NCBI GenBank assembly: GCA_052143655.1
Contig: JBKQSL010000253.1
Span: 1 to 41,258, forward strand
From: CAVSUR01 sp052143655
GTDB lineage: Bacteria > Actinomycetota > Actinomycetes > Streptosporangiales > Streptosporangiaceae
Length of the DNA: 41,258 bases
Direction: 5' to 3'
In this document: piece by piece, positions 35,700 to 41,258 of the stretch
Numbering within the stretch: the first letter of the stretch is position 1
Layout of the letters: the number at the start of each line of letters is the position of its first letter
Notes under the pieces: model-generated
What the model saw: only the letters and a program-made list of their open reading frames with translations
Databases searched by the model: none
What the model was told of the DNA's origin: nothing
Translations under genes and position numbers: made by a program

Positions 35700-37088
35700 C
35701 TAGTAGGGCAGCAGGCAGAGCCCGGCGAGGTTCTGCACGCCGCCGCACATCTGGCTGCCGTGCGCGTTGTCGCTGGCGATCCACAGTCCCTCGCGGGTGA
35801 CCAGCAGGTCGTCCGCGCCGAGGCCGCGCGAGCGGGTCGGATTGAAGGCCAGCCGCCCGGTGCGCGGGGACAGCCCCTCGAAGCCCGGCGCCGGGATCCG
35901 GTGCGGGTCCAGCGTCTTCTTGCAGCCATTCGGGCTCTGCGACCACAGTTCATGGCCGGCGAAGTAGGCGGTGCTGCCGTCGGCCGCCGCTGAGTACAGG
36001 CTGTAACAGCCGTCGTAGTTGACCCACTTGCGCAGCACCGGCCGCTGCATCGCGGGGAATGCCGCGGCCGCGTCGCAGAGCCCGCGCAGCGGCAGCGTCC
36101 GCGGCAGGTTCCACGGCCGGTAGCCGGTGCTCGCGGTGTAGATCGTCGAGTCGTTCGGCGACCAGGCCGCGGACCTGATGTAGAACGGCTCGGTCCGGGT
36201 GCACTGGTAGGGGTAGCCGCCCTTGACGTTGATGTTGCCCCGGCTGCCGTCGAACTGCGGCGACGTCCATCCGGTCACCGTGGCCCGCGGCCTGCTGGCC
36301 AGGTTCAGCATGAACATCTGCTGCCTGCGCCGGCCGCCGGCCCAGCGGAAGTCGCCCTCGACCAGGTCCAGCCGTCCGCTGTGGCTGATCTGCTGGTTAT
36401 AGATCCGGGTCGGATTGCCCGACACGCCCGGATACCAGTACTGGCCGTGAATGCGCAGCCGCAGCAGCCCGTCGTCCCGGCCAGTCCGCGCGTTCAGGCT
36501 GGTCATGTAGGGGTCTGCGGAGCTGCCGTTGATCCGGGTGTAGTAGCCGCCGGCCAGGATGTGGCCGCGGTAGCCCGCCAGGGTCTCGACGGTCTTGTCC
36601 GCGTCGTGCCGGAAGCCGCCGATCAGCGTCCCGCCCCGGGACCTGACCTCGGCGATGTCGCGGGCACGCGCCCGTCCGACCCGGGTGAACGTCCCGCCGA
36701 TGTAGGCGTTGGCGCAGTTCCCGCGGCTGAAGGTGATCGAGTTGACGGTGCCGTTCACCCGCGGTGCCCAGGAGGTCATCCGGTACGGCGCGGCGGCGCT
36801 GAAGCTGAACGCGTTGTCGCGGCGGTAGGTCCGGCTGCCCTGGACCACGGTGGAGAACCGGCCGACCGCGTACATCGTCGACCCGCAGGCGACGATCTGC
36901 CGGATCTGCTCGGTCACCCGCGTGTGCGCCAGGAAGTGCGGCGTGCCGGCCGCAGGTGTGCCGCGGACGGTCGCCGGGCTGGCCGCCGTGGCGGCCAGCC
37001 CGGCCGGCGCTGAGGCGAGCAGCGCGGCCGCAGCGAGGCCTGCGATGATGGCAGCGCTTCCGGGCCTGTGCTGCGACTGTGACGGCAT
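35700..37088 (-). CDS. Secreted beta-propeller-like protein (delta-60-like repeats)
   Basis: This is a 462-residue protein. A Sec-type signal peptide (1 to about 33; AAIIAGLAAAALLASAPAGLAA) is followed by repeats of the YIGGTFTRVG...HILAGGYYTRING type, which resemble delta-60 or Kelch-like beta-propeller blades; the later part has WSPNDSTIYTAS and AADGSTAYFAGHE segments. Eight Cys suggest disulfides outside the cell. There is no anchor or sorting motif. The function is unknown; such propellers bind ligands or surfaces. ATG 37088 has GAGGAG 7 nt upstream. Its promoter region (37115-37135) carries the same near-palindrome as the arsR promoter, so it is probably regulated with arsR-mgtA. Confidence 0.75.
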   Translation of the reverse strand: MPSQSQHRPGSAAIIAGLAAAALLASAPAGLAATAASPATVRGTPAAGTPHFLAHTRVTEQIRQIVACGSTMYAVGRFSTVVQGSRTYRRDNAFSFSAAAPYRMTSWAPRVNGTVNSITFSRGNCANAYIGGTFTRVGRARARDIAEVRSRGGTLIGGFRHDADKTVETLAGYRGHILAGGYYTRINGSSADPYMTSLNARTGRDDGLLRLRIHGQYWYPGVSGNPTRIYNQQISHSGRLDLVEGDFRWAGGRRRQQMFMLNLASRPRATVTGWTSPQFDGSRGNINVKGGYPYQCTRTEPFYIRSAAWSPNDSTIYTASTGYRPWNLPRTLPLRGLCDAAAAFPAMQRPVLRKWVNYDGCYSLYSAAADGSTAYFAGHELWSQSPNGCKKTLDPHRIPAPGFEGLSPRTGRLAFNPTRSRGLGADDLLVTREGLWIASDNAHGSQMCGGVQNLAGLCLLPY

Positions 37089-37114
37089 GAACCAGCTCCT
37101 CAGTCAAGGTTAAC

Positions 37115-37130
37115 TTGCGCAACTGTGCAA
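37115..37130. promoter_or_regulatory. Candidate ArsR operator before the secreted propeller gene
   Basis: TTGCGCAACTGTGCAA is a 16-bp near-palindrome (12 of 16 positions symmetric), 26 nt before the start codon. On the minus strand TACTAT (37135-37130), a good -10, abuts it, so a bound repressor would cover the transcription start. It matches the site at 40343-40358 at 14 of 16 positions. Confidence 0.55.
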
Positions 37131-37188
37131 TAGTAGCGCCTTGTTTCGCTGCACACGCCACATCCGCATCCTTTGCTCCCGGTCAGTG

Positions 37189-39984
37189 CTAGCTGCGCCG
37201 AGTGCGCCGGCGGGCGGTCAGCTGGGCCCACGCGGCGCGCGCGGCGATGACGAGCACGGCATACCCGGCCAGCACGGCGGCCAGCAGCGGGTAGAACACC
37301 GCCGGCGGCGCCTGCAGCCCGAGGGCCGCGCCCAGCGGCGTGACCGGGATCCCGACTGCGGCCACCGCCAGCCCGGCGGTGGCCAGCAGCACCGGCCAGG
37401 CCGCGTGCCAGCGCCGCGACGGCAGCCGCCGGCTGCGCAGCAGGTGCACGGCCACCGCCTGGGTGAGCAGGTTCTCCGCGAACCAGCCGGCCCGGAATAC
37501 CGCCTGCCCGGCCGCGCTGGCGTGGCCGCCGATGATGTGCCACAGCAGCACGAAGATCGCCAGGTCCGCCAGCGTGCTGACCGGCCCGAAGAACAGCACG
37601 AAGCGCGTGAGCGCCGCCTGGCCGAACGTGTGCGGGCGGCGCAGCGCCTCGTCGTCGGCGTGGTCGAAGGCCAGCGCGAACTGGGCGGCGTCGAAGCAGA
37701 TGTTCTGCGCGAGGACCTGCAGTGGCAGCATCGGCAGGAACGGCAGCGCGGCGCTCGCCACGATCATCGACAGGGCGTTCCCGAAGTTCGACGAGATGGT
37801 GATCTTCAGGTACTTGCCGATGCTGGCCACGCTGCGGCGACCCGTGCCGATGGCGCGCTCCAGCGTGGTCAGGTCCTCGCGCAGCAAGATGACCTGGGCG
37901 CACTCGCAGACGACCGGGACCGCCCCGGCCACCGCGAGCCCGACGTCGGCCGCCCGCAGCGCGGCGGTGTCGTTGACCCCGTCGCCCAGGAATCCGACCG
38001 TGTGCCCGGCTGCCTGCAGTGCCCGGACCAGCCTGGCCTTCTGGCCCGGGTCGACCCGCGCGAAGACGGCCGCGCTGTCGGCGGCGGCGGCCAGCGCCGC
38101 GTCGTCCAGGCCGGCGATCTGCTCGCCGGTCACGACCTGGCCGGCGGCGAGGCCGACATCGGCGCACAGCCGGGCGGCCACCTGCGGGTGGTCACCGGTC
38201 ATGATCTTGACCGTCACGCCGCGCGCGGTCAGGCCGGCGATCGCCCGGCGGGCGGTGGCGGCGGGCGGGTCGCCGAAGCCGACGAACCCGACCAGCGTCA
38301 GCCCGTCTTCGTCGGCCGGGCCGTACCGCCGCCGGGCGGGCCGCCCCGGGCCGGCGGCGACGGCCAGGAACCGGACGCCGTCGCGACCGCGTGCGCCGGC
38401 CAGCCGCAGTGCGCGGGCCCGGCCAGCGGCCGTTAGCGGGACATCGCGGCCGCGGCTGCGCAGGTGCGTGCAGCGGCGCAGGACGTCCTCCGGTGCGCCC
38501 TTAGTGATCAGGGTGTGCCGACCCGGATCGGCGCAGCTGCGGATGATGACGGTGGCCAGCCGCCGGCCGCTGCCGGACGGCAGGAAGCCCGCCAGGTCGC
38601 AGCCCGGGCCGGCCGCCAGCCCCCGGTCGGTCCCGCAGTCCAGCAGAGCCTGATCGAGCATGTCGATAACGGCCCCGGTGGCCGGGTCGGCCAGCATCGC
38701 GGCCTCGGCGGACCAGTGAGCGTTCAGCCAGGCCCAGCGCAGCACCGCCGGGTCCGGCCGGCCATCCGGCCCGACGGCGCACTCCAGCCACGGCTGGTCC
38801 CGGGTCAGCGTGCCGGTCTTGTCGGTGCACAGCACGTCCATGGCACCCAGGTCATGCACGGCGGACAGCTTCCTGACGATCGCCGTCTGGCCGCCGAGCA
38901 CGGCCGACCCCCGGGCCAGCGCGCTGGTCACGACCAGCGGGAGCATCTCGGGGACGATGCCGACCGCCACCGCGATGGCGAACAGCAGCGTCTCGGGCAG
39001 CTCGCCCCGGTTCACGGCGCTGACGGCGAGCACCAGCGCCACGCAGCTGAGCATCAGCGAGCTGAGCAGCCAGGCCACGTTCGCGCTGCTGCGGTCGAAC
39101 GACGTCCGCGCCCGGGCAGGCCGGGCGGCGGGCTGGGCGCCGCAGGCCATGCCCAGGTACGTCGCCGCGCCGGTGGCGACGACGACCGCCGTCCCGGCGC
39201 CGCTGACCACCCGGGATCCCATGAAGCACAGGTGCTCGCTGTCGAACAGCGACCCCGCGCCGTCCGGCCGCCCGGCCTGGCCGGCCGCCGGGGCTTCGTT
39301 CCCGTCCGGCCCCCCGCTGCCATCCGGGCCGCCGCCTGCGAGCGGCCCGGCGGCCAGCGCCGCGCGCTTGAGCACCGGCCGCGACTCGCCGGTCAGTGCG
39401 GCCTGGCTCGCGGTGAGGCCGGCCGAGGACAGCAGCCGCAGGTCGGCCGGCACCAGGTCGCCGGCGGCGAGCCGGACGATGTCGCCGACGACGAGCTGGT
39501 CCACCGGGATCTCCCGGCAGGCCGGGCCTAGCTCCGGCGCCGGCCGCCGGAGCACGGTCGCGGTGGCGGCGGCCAGATCCCGCAGCGCCACCGCCGTCCG
39601 GTCCGAACGATGTTCCTGGCGGGCTCGCAGCACGCTGGCCGTGACCACGATCACGCCGAGGACCACGGCGCCGGCCGGGTCGCCGGTGGCCGCCGAGACG
39701 ACGGCCAGGCAGGCCAGCATGATGATGAACCGGCTGCTCGCCGCGCCCAGCAGCCGGGCGGCCCAGCGGCGGCGGCCGGCCGCGAGCGCATTGTCGCCGT
39801 GCCGGGCCCGCCTCGACTCTGCCTCGTCCTCGGTCAGCCCCCGCGGGGTGGCCCCGAGCGCGCGCAGCACCAGCAGCGGGGCGGCATCCGCGTATCCGGC
39901 CAGTGGGCTTGCTGCCGGAGTCTGGCCGGCCGTCAGGTCATTCCCGGCGGCGCGGTCGGCCAGCTGGTCAGGCGCCCATGCCAT
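37189..39984 (-). CDS. mgtA: P-type ATPase, magnesium-transporting MgtA/MgtB type
   Basis: This is a 931-residue P3B-type ATPase. It has TGES (198-201, actuator domain), the phosphorylation motif DKTGTLT (Asp388), MTGDHP, and hinge GDGVNDTAALRAADVGLAV. Transmembrane segment 4 reads AVGIVPEMLPLVVTS, and the C-terminal helices read KITISSNFGNALSMIVASAALPFLPMLPLQVLAQN; both are close to MgtA/MgtB. These pumps import Mg2+ under limitation; the ion here is inferred from family. ATG 39984 overlaps the arsR gene by 17 nt. MgtA genes are more often controlled by Mg2+-sensing leaders, so the link to an ArsR regulator is unusual. Confidence 0.9.
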   Translation of the reverse strand: MAWAPDQLADRAAGNDLTAGQTPAASPLAGYADAAPLLVLRALGATPRGLTEDEAESRRARHGDNALAAGRRRWAARLLGAASSRFIIMLACLAVVSAATGDPAGAVVLGVIVVTASVLRARQEHRSDRTAVALRDLAAATATVLRRPAPELGPACREIPVDQLVVGDIVRLAAGDLVPADLRLLSSAGLTASQAALTGESRPVLKRAALAAGPLAGGGPDGSGGPDGNEAPAAGQAGRPDGAGSLFDSEHLCFMGSRVVSGAGTAVVVATGAATYLGMACGAQPAARPARARTSFDRSSANVAWLLSSLMLSCVALVLAVSAVNRGELPETLLFAIAVAVGIVPEMLPLVVTSALARGSAVLGGQTAIVRKLSAVHDLGAMDVLCTDKTGTLTRDQPWLECAVGPDGRPDPAVLRWAWLNAHWSAEAAMLADPATGAVIDMLDQALLDCGTDRGLAAGPGCDLAGFLPSGSGRRLATVIIRSCADPGRHTLITKGAPEDVLRRCTHLRSRGRDVPLTAAGRARALRLAGARGRDGVRFLAVAAGPGRPARRRYGPADEDGLTLVGFVGFGDPPAATARRAIAGLTARGVTVKIMTGDHPQVAARLCADVGLAAGQVVTGEQIAGLDDAALAAAADSAAVFARVDPGQKARLVRALQAAGHTVGFLGDGVNDTAALRAADVGLAVAGAVPVVCECAQVILLREDLTTLERAIGTGRRSVASIGKYLKITISSNFGNALSMIVASAALPFLPMLPLQVLAQNICFDAAQFALAFDHADDEALRRPHTFGQAALTRFVLFFGPVSTLADLAIFVLLWHIIGGHASAAGQAVFRAGWFAENLLTQAVAVHLLRSRRLPSRRWHAAWPVLLATAGLAVAAVGIPVTPLGAALGLQAPPAVFYPLLAAVLAGYAVLVIAARAAWAQLTARRRTRRS

Positions 39985-40321
39985 CGCGCCGCACGGGCCG
40001 CTCGGGCTGGTCTTGGAGCTGGGCTATGGCCAGCTGCACGATCGTCACAAGGTTCGGGTCATCGACCAGGTAGACCTGCCGGCGACCCTCCCGCCGGGCC
40101 CGGACCAGGCCAGCGAGCCGCAGCTTGGCCAGGTGCTGGCTGACCGCCTGCAGGGTGCCGCCGACCTGCTCGGCCAGGCTGCCGACATCCTGCTCGCCGT
40201 GCGAGAGGACCCAGACGATGTGCAGCCGCATCGTGGAGGCGAGCAGGCCGAACTGGCCGGCGGCCTGCTGGAGCACCTCGGGGGGCAGCGCGGCGTCCGG
40301 CCCGCCGCTGACTGCCCGCAT
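39968..40321 (-). CDS. ArsR family transcriptional regulator
   Basis: This is a 117-residue winged-helix repressor: FGLLASTMRLHIVWVLSHGEQDVGSLAEQVGGTLQAVSQHLAKLRLAGLVRARREGRRQVY. The recognition helix is QAVSQHLAKL. Neither the alpha-3 Cys motif nor the usual alpha-5 D-x-H...H pattern is present; the equivalent reads VDDPNLVTIVQLA, with no Cys in the protein, so the signal is unknown. The frame extends to ATG 40366, but ATG 40321 is chosen because GGGAGG lies 7 nt upstream and because the longer form would encode protein across the putative operator. It is co-transcribed with mgtA, which it overlaps by 17 nt. Confidence 0.9.
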   Translation of the reverse strand: MRAVSGGPDAALPPEVLQQAAGQFGLLASTMRLHIVWVLSHGEQDVGSLAEQVGGTLQAVSQHLAKLRLAGLVRARREGRRQVYLVDDPNLVTIVQLAIAQLQDQPERPVRRDGMGA

Positions 40322-40342
40322 GAGACCGCCTCCCGGCATAGC

Positions 40343-40358
40343 TCGCATAGTTGCGCAA
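40343..40358. promoter_or_regulatory. Candidate ArsR autoregulatory operator
   Basis: On the minus strand, TTGCGCAACTATGCGA lies 21 nt before the arsR start. It overlaps a possible -10 (TATGCG), and GGTTAA lies 17 nt upstream of that hexamer as a weak -35. It shares 14 of 16 positions with the site before the propeller gene. Confidence 0.55.
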
Positions 40359-40374
40359 AGAGCCATTTAACCGA

Positions 40375-40386
40375 GATTAGTTAATC
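40375..40386. promoter_or_regulatory. Palindrome upstream of arsR
   Basis: GATTA-GT-TAATC is a perfect inverted repeat in an AT-rich patch about 54 nt before the arsR start. It could be a second regulator site. No regulator is identified. Confidence 0.35.
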
Positions 40387-40452
40387 AGACAGTGGTCGCC
40401 GCCGCTCGCAGATCGCGGAGCGTCGGCCACCAGGCTGGTCAGCGGGCCTGGC

Positions 40453-40632
40453 TCACCACAGGTCGCCGCCGGTGAGGACGTAGATGAACGGCACCAGCGG
40501 GATCAGGCCGAAGATCGCCCACGCCACCTTCGCCCCGCCGGAGATATCACTGCGCGTGGCCAGGTCGATCCACAGCAGGATCACGGCCAGCGGGTGCAGG
40601 AAGCAGACCAGCAGCTCGAGAAGCTTCTTCAT
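40453..40632 (-). CDS. 59-residue two-helix membrane protein (PLDc_N-like)
   Basis: ATG 40632 to TGA 40453 encodes 59 residues: a short basic start (MKKLLELLVCF), helix 1 (about 7-24), a polar loop RSDISGGAKVAW, helix 2 (about 36-53) and a GGDLW end. The Gly-Ala-Lys-x-x-W-x-x-Phe-Gly-Leu-x-Pro pattern resembles the PLDc_N membrane module found alone in many actinobacteria. The function is unknown. TAGATT 6 nt before the ATG and the lack of a ribosome-binding site suggest a leaderless mRNA. It is probably missed by callers with a length cut-off. Confidence 0.75.
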   Translation of the reverse strand: MKKLLELLVCFLHPLAVILLWIDLATRSDISGGAKVAWAIFGLIPLVPFIYVLTGGDLW

Positions 40633-40638
40633 GCTCTG

Positions 40639-40644
40639 AATCTA
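40639..40644 (-). promoter_or_regulatory. Candidate -10 box of the leaderless 59-residue gene
   Basis: Minus-strand TAGATT, then 6 nt, then ATG. The geometry equals the other leaderless candidates. Confidence 0.4.
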
Positions 40645-40744
40645 CCCGGCTGGCCGCGCTCCGTCCCCGGCAGAACTGGCGCTCGCGGGGGAGCCGGCCG
40701 CCCGGCCCGGCATCGCCATGCACGGGCACGCCAGCCTGCCGGTG

Positions 40745-41258
40745 TCAGCCCGCTGAGCAGTCCGGTCCGGCCAGCAGCCGCTGCACCCGGCTGAGCGTCT
40801 CCTGCAGGTTGGGCTGCGGGTTGGCCGCCCGGGCCTGCGCCATCGACAGCCAGCGCAGCGGTGCGCCGGGATTCTCCGGCCGCGCGGCGCCGGGCTCCTC
40901 GGTGGCCAGCACGAACCGCAGGTCGCCGTGCTGATGCGCGGGCTCGGCGGGGCTGGCGGGGACGTCCACGATGGCCACATGCCGCAACCGCGCATCCGGC
41001 CACGGGGTCAGGTCGGTCAGCCCTGTCTCCTCAGCGGCCTCCCGCAGCGCGATCGCCAGCGGGTCGCTCTCACCCGGGTCCCCGTGCCCGCCGACCTGCA
41101 GCCACCTCTGCTGGCGCTGATGCCAGCGCAGCAGTACCCGCCCGCTGGCCGGGTGCACGATCACCGCGGAGGCGGTCGCGTGCAGCGGCGCCGAGCGCAG
41201 CCAGGGGTCCGCCGCGGTCCGCGCCAGTTCGCCCAGCCGCTGCACGTCGGCCGTCTCA
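40745..41258 (-). CDS. Nudix hydrolase (5' end beyond the window)
   Basis: At least 170 residues are visible. The Nudix fold includes the box GGHGDPGE...LREAAEETGL, with the catalytic Glu residues, one residue longer between Glu and Arg-Glu than the textbook spacing; such spacing is frequent in this subgroup. Earlier strands read TASAVIVHPASGRVLLRWHQRQQRWLQV. Nudix enzymes cleave nucleoside-diphosphate-linked compounds; the substrate is not evident. A GTG at 41245 could start it, but the frame remains open to the window edge and relatives usually have a longer N-terminus, so it is treated as partial. Confidence 0.85.
   Translation of the reverse strand, partial: ETADVQRLGELARTAADPWLRSAPLHATASAVIVHPASGRVLLRWHQRQQRWLQVGGHGDPGESDPLAIALREAAEETGLTDLTPWPDARLRHVAIVDVPASPAEPAHQHGDLRFVLATEEPGAARPENPGAPLRWLSMAQARAANPQPNLQETLSRVQRLLAGPDCSAG

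Noticed and set aside
40322..40366. N-terminal extension of ArsR from ATG 40366
   Set aside because: It would place the operator-like repeat in the coding sequence; ATG 40321 has the only good ribosome-binding site.

Overview
The window is very GC-rich DNA with GTG starts, 4-nt start/stop overlaps and a gene order typical of Actinomycetota. The run mtnA-mtrA-mtrB-lpqB-hpf-response regulator-secA-Rv3235-like matches the order around secA in Streptomyces and mycobacteria. I see no ESX genes, no mobile element, no tRNA or rRNA and no CRISPR array. A Streptosporangiales or related sporulating actinomycete is likely, but I cannot name a genus.

Layout. 1-8203: the tail of an unknown membrane protein, then RDD and SpoIIM membrane proteins (divergent), then a tightly coupled minus-strand operon whose transcription order is polytopic membrane protein, DUF4129, DUF4350, MoxR ATPase, DUF58. 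8434-16135: methionine-salvage isomerase MtnA runs into the MtrA-MtrB-LpqB envelope and cell-cycle signalling operon. A 486-nt gene-free stretch follows, where comF is expected; it holds a 22-bp tandem repeat, a promoter and a folded RNA that fits the raiA motif. Then come the ribosome hibernation factor gene and a NarL-type response regulator. 16200-21936: a YcaQ-like protein, a small membrane protein, secA and an Rv3235-like gene. 22173-26957: moeZ, a membrane protein/S8 protease/alkyltransferase-like operon, and an EamA transporter. 27423-34414: the AdnAB-type helicase-nuclease pair for double-strand-break resection. 34599-41258: a small unknown protein, a DinB-fold protein, a secreted propeller-like protein, an ArsR-MgtA operon, a tiny two-helix membrane protein and a truncated Nudix hydrolase.

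The most interesting points are: (1) the structured leader RNA ahead of hpf; (2) a 16-bp near-palindrome, 14/16 identical, present both before the ArsR-MgtA operon and before the secreted propeller gene, which suggests one ArsR regulon; (3) an AdnA-like subunit with an apparently intact motor, paired with an AdnB-like subunit enlarged by in-frame pentapeptide repeats; (4) a membrane protein/protease pair resembling mycosin context but with no type VII genes nearby. Several genes also appear to be leaderless, with a TANNNT hexamer exactly 6 nt before the start codon.
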